A DNA stretch of 64,000 nucleotides, from NCBI GenBank assembly GCA_048262255.1, contig JBLXFH010000001.1, positions 558,001-622,000 of the forward strand. The letters run 5' to 3'. Shown here piece by piece: positions 43,526-52,255 of this stretch (its first letter is position 1; every line of letters starts with the position of its first letter). The notes below the pieces were generated by a model, which saw only the letters and a list, made by a program, of their open reading frames with translations, did no database searches and was not told the origin of the DNA. A program made the translations under genes and the position numbers. This DNA is from JABMNT01 sp048262255. Lineage in GTDB: Bacteria > Pseudomonadota > Alphaproteobacteria > Rhodospirillales > Casp-alpha2.

Positions 43526-45318
43526 GTACACCAACTCATCCTCCGCGTCTTTATCTGGAACGCGTTGATGCTGAATTCGATCCGTCGCGTGACAGTGTTC
43601 TCGGTCCTTGGTGTTACACCGGACACGAAGATGCAAACCCGGATTTTACAAAAAAAACCTATGTAGACCCGCTGGCAGATTTATCGGAGCTCGCAAATGA
43701 AGGGAAGTGCGTCGCTAAACTGGTTGCCTATCTGATTCGACGCATGCGTATCGAACTGAATGAGCACCATAACATCGAAATAAGCCATGTCGGCTGGTAT
43801 TTAATTTTATCTCCCTGGCTAACAACCGCCGTTGAAATGTTTTATCTGCGTTACTCTCAAATCAGCCGGTTTGTAGAAAAAAATGCCGACCAAACCTTTC
43901 GGGTCGTCTTATGGGAAGACGATTTAAACTGGCAATTTGCTGATGCAGAAGACTTCAGTGATCGGGGATCTTACAACATGGCTTTCAATTGGTGGGTTCG
44001 ATCACTGATTTTGCGATCCATAGCACCGCCGCATTGGCAGCTGGAACCGGCCGGCTCAGCGCCCGGTCGCCGAGAAATCGGCTCCCTGCCAACGCGATCC
44101 TATTTAACGCCAGAAACATCTGCACGCCGAAGCCTGTTTGCACTTGCAAAAAACTGGGTTGGCCTGCTGGGAACCCTGAATGAAAGATGGGCTTTGGTCC
44201 CCATGCTTTTGCTGTCGAAAATAATGCCGCGCAAAGCCATTCAGCGACCGGACCCTGTGACTCGGCTGATTGATTCCTCATATCTTCCGGCAAGCGCATT
44301 TCCGGCTCCCTTCTTAAAGGTTCTGGATGGGATCCTGCCACAAATTCTACCCCAGTGCTTTATGGAAAACTTCCAGAGAATTCGCGAACTCGCCGGGATT
44401 GAAAAATTCACTCCTGGAAAGATAAGACTTGGAACATTGGATAACTGGAATCCTGTTGAGCGCTTTCGTGCTGCTCGGGCTCAAGATGCCGGCGAAATTG
44501 TCGCGCAGCTCCAGTACGGGGGCATATTTGGCCTTTTGGAATGCTATCCCTTCCATGCCAATACCTGCTTCTGGCCGATGCGGTTTTTAAGCTGGGGATG
44601 GCGAACACATCCCGATATTCCGGGTGAAGTCATGACACCTGTACCGGCACTGGAATTACACCCTTTAATCAACAAGCATCGGTTTAAGGACAATACGATT
44701 ATCTTTGTCGCGACTTATTTTTTTTTGGCCCAGCATCGCATTCTAACCGCACCGATGCCGTCAGAAATGGTCCGCGCACGCGACCGCATCGTGACATTTT
44801 TCAATGCGCTGGATCTCAACAAGGTCGGGCGCCTTCTTCTCCGGCCTTATCGAGGCGGGGATTCGGATTTGGAAGGGTGCACGTATATTCTATCACGAAC
44901 CTCTGGCGTGACAGAATTACAGGGCGATTTGCACCCCGCCCTAATGCGATGCCAACTGCTTATACTTAATCACCCCGGCACCACTCTAAACATCGCTATG
45001 GTCGCGAATGTCCCGACGATTTGTATATGGAACGATCAGGAGTGGCGTCTGTCGCCAACGGCGGCGCCTATCTTCAAAAAAATGCGTGATTGTGGTATGT
45101 ATTTCCAATCCGTTGAAGAAGCGGCCGCATTTATTAATCGCAAATCAGCAGAAATTGACATTTGGTGGCAAAGTCCGGCAGTACAAGAGGCTCGAAATGA
45201 ATTTCGTCAAAATTTCGCTTATACCCGTCCATGGTTATGGTGGATTGACTGGTTCCGGGCATTCCGCAGCCTGAGAAAATCTCCCCCGCTTCTGTCTGCA
45301 AAGCAACAAGATCTCTAA
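43522..45318 (+). CDS. LIC12162-family transferase-like protein
   Basis: A 598-residue protein that looks like the LIC12162 family, first noted in Leptospira O-antigen loci. Family hallmarks are FDPSRDSVLGPWC near the N-terminus, LNEHHNIEISHVGWYLILSPWL (~88-107), and a C-terminal half with HPALMRCQLLILNHPGTTLNIAMVANVPTI. The family is usually called a transferase of unknown reaction, with a GT-B-like C-terminus. It could be a glycosyltransferase for the cluster's unusual sugar. It overlaps the oxidoreductase gene by 4 nt. Confidence 0.7.
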   Translation: MSTPTHPPRLYLERVDAEFDPSRDSVLGPWCYTGHEDANPDFTKKTYVDPLADLSELANEGKCVAKLVAYLIRRMRIELNEHHNIEISHVGWYLILSPWLTTAVEMFYLRYSQISRFVEKNADQTFRVVLWEDDLNWQFADAEDFSDRGSYNMAFNWWVRSLILRSIAPPHWQLEPAGSAPGRREIGSLPTRSYLTPETSARRSLFALAKNWVGLLGTLNERWALVPMLLLSKIMPRKAIQRPDPVTRLIDSSYLPASAFPAPFLKVLDGILPQILPQCFMENFQRIRELAGIEKFTPGKIRLGTLDNWNPVERFRAARAQDAGEIVAQLQYGGIFGLLECYPFHANTCFWPMRFLSWGWRTHPDIPGEVMTPVPALELHPLINKHRFKDNTIIFVATYFFLAQHRILTAPMPSEMVRARDRIVTFFNALDLNKVGRLLLRPYRGGDSDLEGCTYILSRTSGVTELQGDLHPALMRCQLLILNHPGTTLNIAMVANVPTICIWNDQEWRLSPTAAPIFKKMRDCGMYFQSVEEAAAFINRKSAEIDIWWQSPAVQEARNEFRQNFAYTRPWLWWIDWFRAFRSLRKSPPLLSAKQQDL

Positions 45319-45389
45319 TCTTCATATGCGCATCATCACTGTTGCGCTGTCTCTTCTTTCCACGATGCCGCAAACCATAGGCACCCTTC

Positions 45390-46628
45390 ATGTATAATAA
45401 AAAACTCGTATCGATCGCCCGGCGCTATTCCCCAAAAGGCCTGCAAAAACTTCGGGGTATCCGTAGCCGCATTTACCACCAACGCCACCGCCGTGAAGCG
45501 GCAGAAAATTTTCTTACGCTTTGCGAAAGATTCAATCAATCGGCTCAGGCCCCCTTTGATGGCACCAACCATATAGCGGTCCCCACATATGGGGTCCCAG
45601 AATCTATTCATGGTTCACCGGCCATTGAGATCAACAATACATGCAACATTGATTGCGCCATGTGTCAAACCAGCCTCGCGACCCGCAAAAAAGGTAAAAT
45701 GAAAAAGGACGTGGTCGACAAAGTTTTTGAACGCCTGGAACCCTATAAAATTGACGGTGTGGAATTGCACACGATTGGCGACCCCCTTGCCAATCCCAAC
45801 CTGGAAAGCGTCCTGCAAAATCTCCGTGAACATTCTCTGACAACCGCAATTACAACCAACGGACTTTTGTTGAAACGGCACGTCGATACCATTTTGAAAT
45901 ACCTTGATGTTGTCATTGCCATAACCTTCTCGATCGATGGCGCGACCAAAGAAACCTATGAGAGAATTCGCCTGGGTGGAAAATGGGAAAACCTGCTGGA
46001 ATCCCTGGAGATTGCCCGAACGCAACTCAGTGATCATTTACCCATCCATATCAGCATGGTCGTTTCTGCCGATAACTGCCATGAGATCGGTTCCTTGATC
46101 GAAAAATTCCGTCCCTATGTGTTCGACCCCGGAAATAATTTCCATTTTGGTGTGCTGAACAGTTTGTCTCCGGATAATTCCTACTTCGAAAAATTCAATT
46201 TATTCAAAAACCACACCCGCAAGAATATTGGTTGCGGGTATATCACTGGCCGGTCTCTGTTTTTCCATATCAGTGGCGACGTTTCGATTTGCTGTCGGGA
46301 TTATGATGGCAGTCTGGTGATTGGCAATGTCAACGATGGCCCTCTGGATGGCATTCTCGGATCGCAAAAACTGAAGGACCTGCAAACCGCCCATGAAACA
46401 GCGGATTTGAGTTCGCATTCACTTTGCGACACCTGTTATGTCGTCGACGACACCGTCAGCACAATGGTTCCTATGTTCTTACGCGCCCTGATCCTCCAGA
46501 ACCCGGATGCCCCTGCCGCATTTTATCAAGATGCTCTCGATGAATTGGTTGTGGCGATAAATAGCGGCCACACCAACCCTGAACTTCTTACGTCCAGGCT
46601 TTCCCCTAAGGCCGTATCCACACAATGA
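45390..46628 (+). CDS. radical SAM/SPASM-domain protein
   Basis: A 412-residue radical SAM enzyme. The [4Fe-4S] site is Cys85-x3-Cys89-x2-Cys92 (CNIDCAMC), followed by LHTIGDPLANP. The C-terminal SPASM-type region has several Cys (NIGCGYITG, GDVSICCRDYDG, CDTCYVVDD) for further clusters. SPASM proteins often modify peptides, but related ones act on sugars in polysaccharide loci. It overlaps the fusion gene by 4 nt. The substrate is unknown. Confidence 0.82.
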   Translation: MYNKKLVSIARRYSPKGLQKLRGIRSRIYHQRHRREAAENFLTLCERFNQSAQAPFDGTNHIAVPTYGVPESIHGSPAIEINNTCNIDCAMCQTSLATRKKGKMKKDVVDKVFERLEPYKIDGVELHTIGDPLANPNLESVLQNLREHSLTTAITTNGLLLKRHVDTILKYLDVVIAITFSIDGATKETYERIRLGGKWENLLESLEIARTQLSDHLPIHISMVVSADNCHEIGSLIEKFRPYVFDPGNNFHFGVLNSLSPDNSYFEKFNLFKNHTRKNIGCGYITGRSLFFHISGDVSICCRDYDGSLVIGNVNDGPLDGILGSQKLKDLQTAHETADLSSHSLCDTCYVVDDTVSTMVPMFLRALILQNPDAPAAFYQDALDELVVAINSGHTNPELLTSRLSPKAVSTQ

Positions 46629-48664
46629 AAACCATCGCCATCATTCAGGCCCGAATGGGCTCTACACGGCTACCAGGTAAAGTCCTGACTCAGCTGGGCG
46701 CATATGCCGTTATAGAATGGGTTGTCCGTGCCGCACGCGCCATAAAGGGTGTCGACCGGGTTGTCATCGCAACGTCTACAGCTGAATCCGATAATCCCGT
46801 TGCCGATTGGTGTTGTAATAATGAGGTTCCAGTTTACCGGGGGCCGGAAGAAGATGTCCTTGAGCGGTTTATGGTTGCCATCGACGCAGAGCATCCTGAT
46901 GTCGTTATGCGGCTGACCGCAGATTGTCCATTTTTGGACCCGGATATCTGCGCTCAGGTTCTGGCTCTGCACCATCTAAGCGGTGCGGCCTACGCCAGCA
47001 ACGTCGATCCTGCGTCATGGCCTGACGGACTGGACTGTGAAGTAATGACAGCAAGTGCTTTGCGTCAGGCCGCTGCAGAAGCGCGTTTGCCAAAAGACCG
47101 TGAGCATGTAACCCCCTATATCCGGGCCCGCAAAGACTTGTTTCCCAGTGCCAATCTGCCGTGCGGGATTCCCGGGTTAGCGGCGCATCGCTGGACACTG
47201 GATACGCCAGAGGATTTGCGTTATCTCAACGCATTGGTTCCTTTTCTTGATGAGTCCCGGGCTCCTGGTTTTCTCGACGTGTTGTCCGTCATAGAGAGAT
47301 CCGGTATCGAACGGGAAAACGCGCCCCCACGAAACGAAGGTTACTCGGACGCATGGCGCGCCAGTTTTCAGCCTGGCCGGTCCTTCACACAGTCACAGCA
47401 AATACTGTTAAGAGCTGAAAAATCGATTCCATTAGGATCGCAGACTTTTAGCAAAAGCCACATCCAGTATCCGCAAGGGGCGGCCCCCCTGTTTCTGTCA
47501 CATGGAGACGGCGGCCGCTGCTGGGATGTTGACGGCAATGAGTACGTCGACATGGTTGGCGGTTTGCTGCCTCTGGTTCTGGGTTATCGGGACCCGGATG
47601 TTGACGGTGCTATTCGTGAGCAACTCGACCGTGGCATCACATTTTCATTGGCGACGGAACTCGAGATTGAACTCGCCGAGCTGTTGATTGAAGAAATCCC
47701 CTGTGCCGAAAAAGTCCGATATGGAAAAAACGGTTCTGACGCCACTTCAGCAACCGTACGCCTTGCCCGCGCCGCAACAGGTCGGGATCGAATCGCCGTC
47801 TGCGGGTATCATGGCTGGCAGGACTGGTATATTGGATCAACCACCCGCAACAAAGGTGTCCCCCAGTCGGTCAGAAACCTCACCCACGCATTTCCCTTTG
47901 CCGATCTAGATGCCTTGCATTCTTTATTTAAACAGCACCCCGGCGAATTTGCCGCTGTTGTGGTTGAACCGATGAACGTAACCGAGCCGCCGGACGGCTA
48001 TTACGAAGCTCTTAAGGAATTGGTTCACGCCAACGGCGCGTTGCTGGTCTTTGACGAGATCATTACAGGATTCCGATTTGCACTTGGCGGCGCCCAGTCG
48101 TTGTTTGGCATAACCCCGGATTTGGCCGCCTTCGGCAAATCCATGGGTAACGGCATGCCCATTTCTGCTGTGGTCGGACGGGCCGACCTCATGTCGCAGA
48201 TGGAAGATATCTTTTTCTCCAGCACCTTTGGCGGGGAAACTCTGTCACTGGCCGCTTCCATCGCAACGATCAAAAAAATGCGACGGGAGCCGGTTATCGA
48301 AACACTGTGGGCGACCGGCCAACAATTGGCGGAAGCCGTTGTCCATATGATTAAAGAACGCGAATTGAGCTCCCTGATTTCACTGAAGGGCTTTTCTCCC
48401 TGGAAACTGACGCAATTTCAGGGGCATGGAAATATTGTCCGGGCGGAAGCCGTTCGGACGATGTGGATGAGAGAGATGCTGGCTGCCGGAGTCCTAAGCA
48501 CGGGCAGTCACAATGTCTGTTATGCGCACAGCATGTCAGATATCGCCCAAGTGATCGCAGCATGGGGACGGGCGCTTGACGCGATTGTCGCAGGTCTGGC
48601 CAGCGACGATTTTGAGGCCAGCTTGGGCATCCCCCCCATTGAATCCATTTTCAAAGTTCGTTGA
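46625..48664 (+). CDS. SpsF-type cytidylyltransferase fused to class III aminotransferase
   Basis: A 679-residue fusion. Residues ~1-240 are a SpsF-like nucleotidyltransferase (IIQARMGSTRLPGKVL, LTADCPFLDPD, RWTLDTPEDLRY) that would activate a sugar acid with CTP or make another NDP-sugar. Residues ~250-679 are a glutamate-1-semialdehyde-aminomutase-like PLP enzyme with VRYGKNGSDATSATVRLAR, VFDEIITGFR and Schiff-base Lys505 in AAFGKSMGNGMP, followed by FSSTFGGETL. Both halves keep their catalytic motifs. Fusion suggests consecutive steps on one sugar acid or its precursor. It is not the hemL gene, given the context and fusion. Confidence 0.88.
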   Translation: MKTIAIIQARMGSTRLPGKVLTQLGAYAVIEWVVRAARAIKGVDRVVIATSTAESDNPVADWCCNNEVPVYRGPEEDVLERFMVAIDAEHPDVVMRLTADCPFLDPDICAQVLALHHLSGAAYASNVDPASWPDGLDCEVMTASALRQAAAEARLPKDREHVTPYIRARKDLFPSANLPCGIPGLAAHRWTLDTPEDLRYLNALVPFLDESRAPGFLDVLSVIERSGIERENAPPRNEGYSDAWRASFQPGRSFTQSQQILLRAEKSIPLGSQTFSKSHIQYPQGAAPLFLSHGDGGRCWDVDGNEYVDMVGGLLPLVLGYRDPDVDGAIREQLDRGITFSLATELEIELAELLIEEIPCAEKVRYGKNGSDATSATVRLARAATGRDRIAVCGYHGWQDWYIGSTTRNKGVPQSVRNLTHAFPFADLDALHSLFKQHPGEFAAVVVEPMNVTEPPDGYYEALKELVHANGALLVFDEIITGFRFALGGAQSLFGITPDLAAFGKSMGNGMPISAVVGRADLMSQMEDIFFSSTFGGETLSLAASIATIKKMRREPVIETLWATGQQLAEAVVHMIKERELSSLISLKGFSPWKLTQFQGHGNIVRAEAVRTMWMREMLAAGVLSTGSHNVCYAHSMSDIAQVIAAWGRALDAIVAGLASDDFEASLGIPPIESIFKVR

Positions 48665-48671
48665 GTTTTTT

Positions 48672-50519
48672 GTGCTAACACAATTCCGACAGTTTATGAG
48701 CTTGCAGCCCAGAGATATTCTTCGGGGTATTCTCGGGCTAATGGTCATTAGCATTGGCGGCTCTTTATTAGAAGCTGCTGGCCTTGCCCTGGTATTCCCA
48801 CTTATTGGGATAGTGAGCGACCCGAACCTGATTTCAGAAACAGCTGTATTGGCATGGGTTTATAATTTTTTCAATTTCACAGATGTTCGAAGCTTCACCA
48901 TGTTTCTTGGCATCTCAATGGCGGCGATGTTCGTTTTCAAAAATTTCTACATGGCTTTTTTCTATTTTGTCCTTGTAGGCTTTGTTTCGCGCCGTCGCGC
49001 CCAACTGGCCCACCGTCTGATCGATATGTATTTACACGCGCCTTACGTTCTTCATCTTCGTCGAAACAGTGCGGAAGCCATACGAAACATCGTCGATCTG
49101 GTTGGCGGCATTTACGGCACATTCATTACTTCAATCATCACACTCGTTGCTGATGTTCTTATCGTAACGGGAATTGTTGTTATCCTGTTATTGGCCAATC
49201 CTCTGGTAACTTTATCGGCCGGCATGCTTTTGGGTGTTCTTTTTATCTTGCAGCACAAATTTTTCGGACGCCTTTTTCAACGGCTTGGAACAGCCCTTGT
49301 CGCCCTGCGCAAAGACCAACAGGCCTCCCTTCACCGCAGTTTAGGCGCCATCAAAGACGCCAAGGTCACGTGTCGGGAGGACTATTTTGTAGAAGCCCAT
49401 GCAGACGTGGAATGGCGTGTCGCCGGCAATACCCGCATCACAGAGTTTATAAACAGACTTCCTTCAATGGTCACAGAGCTGGTTCTTGTGATTTCAATGA
49501 TTGGCGCCATTCTGACCCTCCTTATGGTTACCGAGGACCTGACCGAGATCATCGCAACATTGGGGCTTCTTGCCGCCGCCGCATTCCGGCTTGTGCCCAT
49601 GTTCAACCGAATACTGACGGGGCTGAATACGCTGGCTCATACCCGGGAAGGCATCCGGGTCTTATCGAGTGAAGTCCAAGAACTGATCAGGGCTGGACGA
49701 GAGACTGACATTGCGGGGGCGCGCATTCCATTTAGGCAGTCGCTTGATCTGAAAAACCTGAATTTCACCTATCAGGGAAGCGATATTCCCGCTTTGCATG
49801 ATGTCTCTCTATCAATCCGGCAAGGGGATTTTATCGGACTGGTTGGACAGTCAGGCGCCGGAAAATCAACACTGGCAGATATTTTGCTTGGATTGCTTGA
49901 GGCCAGTAACGGGTCTTTTTCAGTCGATGGCAAGGAGATAACATCGGCCAACATACGTGCCTGGCGCGCCAATGTGGGTTATATGCCTCAGCATATTTAC
50001 ATTAGCGATGACACATTGCGTCGCAACGTCGCCTTTGGCATTGCCGATTCTGAAATCGATGACGAAAAAGTCTGGGAAGCCCTTAATCAGGCCCATATGG
50101 CTGAGTTTGTCCACAATATGCCTCTCGCACTCGATACCCCTATGGGTGAACATGGGACCCGACTGTCCGGCGGACAGCGTCAGCGAGTTGGCATCGCCCG
50201 TGCGCTATATGGCAACCCGGATGTCCTGATTTTTGATGAAGCAACCTCTGCGCTGGATGTGCAAACGGAACATGATATCACATCCGCGATCCAGTCTCTG
50301 AAAGGCAAGCGCACACTGATAATCATTGCCCACCGGCTTGCCACCCTACAGGCCTGTGACCAGTTGGCCCTGATGCGTGATGGGAGAATTGTTGGTACAG
50401 GGAGCTTTACGGACCTGTCCGCTAAGGATGCCGGCTTCAAGAAAATGGTGGATTTGGCCCGAATTGAAGACCAGGACCGTGACAACGCATCTTCCACGCC
50501 CCTTCTGGCAGAAATTTAA
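48672..50519 (+). CDS. ABC exporter / lipid-linked glycan flippase-like half transporter
   Basis: A 615-residue MsbA/PglK-like half transporter. The membrane domain (~1-330) has about six helices. The nucleotide-binding domain has Walker A GQSGAGKST (~391-399), signature LSGGQRQRVGIARAL (~498) and Walker B VLIFDEATSALD (~518). GTG 48672, 8 nt after the previous stop, fits the conserved beginning; the open frame extends back into the upstream gene. In this locus it could flip a lipid-linked oligosaccharide or single nonulosonic-acid lipid. No Wzx is seen in the window. Confidence 0.85.
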   Translation: MLTQFRQFMSLQPRDILRGILGLMVISIGGSLLEAAGLALVFPLIGIVSDPNLISETAVLAWVYNFFNFTDVRSFTMFLGISMAAMFVFKNFYMAFFYFVLVGFVSRRRAQLAHRLIDMYLHAPYVLHLRRNSAEAIRNIVDLVGGIYGTFITSIITLVADVLIVTGIVVILLLANPLVTLSAGMLLGVLFILQHKFFGRLFQRLGTALVALRKDQQASLHRSLGAIKDAKVTCREDYFVEAHADVEWRVAGNTRITEFINRLPSMVTELVLVISMIGAILTLLMVTEDLTEIIATLGLLAAAAFRLVPMFNRILTGLNTLAHTREGIRVLSSEVQELIRAGRETDIAGARIPFRQSLDLKNLNFTYQGSDIPALHDVSLSIRQGDFIGLVGQSGAGKSTLADILLGLLEASNGSFSVDGKEITSANIRAWRANVGYMPQHIYISDDTLRRNVAFGIADSEIDDEKVWEALNQAHMAEFVHNMPLALDTPMGEHGTRLSGGQRQRVGIARALYGNPDVLIFDEATSALDVQTEHDITSAIQSLKGKRTLIIIAHRLATLQACDQLALMRDGRIVGTGSFTDLSAKDAGFKKMVDLARIEDQDRDNASSTPLLAEI

Positions 50520-50580
50520 TCCTTGCTCCGGTTCAATCGCAAACCCACAAACCGTCAATCCCCATTTTGGAGATAAATAA

Positions 50581-51294
50581 ATGCAGCTGGTTGTCCTCAC
50601 AACCGATACACTTCACCACGCTCGGTTTATCAAAGAGGTTTCTGCACACTATCCAATAGCCGAGGTTTTTGCAGAAACATCATCCACCCCGCCCCCCTTT
50701 GAGACCCAGCACTCTTTTGAAGATTTGCGTGATGCGTACGAATCTGAAATCTGGTTTTCCGGAGAGCACGTTTCCGTTTCAGATATTATGCCCTGCCACC
50801 GCTTCCGGAATATAAACGACCCAGAAGCGGTGAAGGCGCTGCAAGAAAGTGCTGCCGACGTGGTGGTCATATTCGGGACAAGCCGATTAACCGCAACGAC
50901 CATCGCCGCCGCCGGGAAAACCGTTATAAACCTTCATGGCGGAGACCCGGAAGCATACCGGGGACTCGACACCCATTTATGGGCCATCTACCACGGCGAT
51001 TTCGCCAACCTGATCACGACAATACATCGAGTCAATCCGACTCTTGATGATGGAGAGATTATCTCTTCCCTGCCGGTTGCTCTTTCTCAGGGGATGAAAC
51101 TGCATCAACTACGGGCCGCCAACACCGAGGTGTGCACACGCCTGACATTAGCCGCTCTGGATCAATTCAACGAAAACAACGAAATTGTTTCTCGACCACA
51201 ACGGACAAAGGGCCGTTATTACTCTTTCATGCCCGCTGCGCTTAAAGAGTTATCTGTAAACAAATTCCACCGATATACGGAAACCATAAAATGA
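50581..51294 (+). CDS. formyltransferase-like protein
   Basis: A 237-residue protein with the catalytic part of the formyl-THF-dependent transferase fold: Asn117 and His119 in INLHGGDPEAYRGLDTHLW and the DDGEI element at ~155 supplying the Asp. It lacks the C-terminal domain of methionyl-tRNA formyltransferase, so it is probably a sugar N-formyltransferase acting on an amino group of the glycan. It overlaps the deacetylase gene (ATGA). Its N-terminal 100 residues are less typical than those of the second formyltransferase in this array. Confidence 0.75.
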   Translation: MQLVVLTTDTLHHARFIKEVSAHYPIAEVFAETSSTPPPFETQHSFEDLRDAYESEIWFSGEHVSVSDIMPCHRFRNINDPEAVKALQESAADVVVIFGTSRLTATTIAAAGKTVINLHGGDPEAYRGLDTHLWAIYHGDFANLITTIHRVNPTLDDGEIISSLPVALSQGMKLHQLRAANTEVCTRLTLAALDQFNENNEIVSRPQRTKGRYYSFMPAALKELSVNKFHRYTETIK

Positions 51295-52190
51295 CTTACA
51301 GCAATCGCCTACAGGAAAATGGGGTTGCCATTTTCCTGCTGCACGGTGTTGAAGATGGCATCCGTACCGACGTTCGAAACTACACGCGCAAACATATACC
51401 GCGCACTGATTTTATCGACATCCTCAAAGACCTGAACAGCCATGGGACGGCGGTCTCAATGGACGATATTGTTGCTGACAGAAATGGTGAAAAATCTCTG
51501 CCTCCCTATTCTTTCGCAATTACCTTTGATGATGGGTTCGAAAACAATCTTTCTGTTGCCGCCCCCATATTGGATGAAATGGCAATACCAAGCACATTTT
51601 ATGTGACGTCTGATTTTATTGACAGAAACCGAATGTCGTGGATTGACCGCATCGAGTATGTGATTGAACAGACGCCAACCGGTCAGTTAACCCTGCCGTG
51701 GACAAACATACGGTTTTCTACTGCCGATGAACGCAAAGCGCTCCTCGACGATATCCGGCACCATGTCAAATCGACGCCCAGCCTAATTCCGGATGATGTT
51801 GCCACCTCTGTCCAGAACCAGCTTGATTTTCCAGAAACATGGGCGAGTGACCACCCTTTGGACAAGAAACTGACCTGGCATCAGGTCCAGGAACTCGAAT
51901 CAGGGCACGGATTCTCAATTGGCGGGCATTCGCACACGCATGGCATCCTTTCCTTCCTGAACGATGCGGACCTGCGCAAAGAAATCGACATCAGTCTTGC
52001 GTTGCTTCATGAAAAAGCCGGATTAAATGTCCATCACTATTCATATCCCGAAGGCCTCGCGCATTGCTATGATGAACGCGTAATTGCGCTTTTGAAAATG
52101 AAAGGAATTGTATGTAGCCCGTCTGCCATTGATGGCGTCAACGGCTCAAACGTCGATTTGTTTAACCTGCGCCGCATCATGGTCATGTGA
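51291..52190 (+). CDS. polysaccharide deacetylase (NodB/CE4 family)
   Basis: A 299-residue CE4 protein with Asp80-Asp81 in FAITFDDGFENN, the GGHSHTHG metal box, and HYSYPEG as the third motif. It has no signal peptide, so it probably acts in the cytoplasm on a nucleotide- or lipid-linked sugar. Coupled to the preceding formyltransferase gene by a 4-nt overlap, it could free an amino group (deacetylation) that the partner then formylates. That order of events is inference from gene coupling. Confidence 0.85.
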   Translation: MTYSNRLQENGVAIFLLHGVEDGIRTDVRNYTRKHIPRTDFIDILKDLNSHGTAVSMDDIVADRNGEKSLPPYSFAITFDDGFENNLSVAAPILDEMAIPSTFYVTSDFIDRNRMSWIDRIEYVIEQTPTGQLTLPWTNIRFSTADERKALLDDIRHHVKSTPSLIPDDVATSVQNQLDFPETWASDHPLDKKLTWHQVQELESGHGFSIGGHSHTHGILSFLNDADLRKEIDISLALLHEKAGLNVHHYSYPEGLAHCYDERVIALLKMKGIVCSPSAIDGVNGSNVDLFNLRRIMVM

Positions 52191-52255
52191 ATATTCGCTG
52201 CCGTGGGCTGTACGAATGCCTTGGCTGTAGCCGAAAGCGACAAGACATCTCTCTT

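Noticed and set aside
46625..48664. hemL (tetrapyrrole pathway glutamate-1-semialdehyde aminomutase)
   Set aside because: The C-terminal half is of that family, but it is fused to a cytidylyltransferase inside a glycan array.
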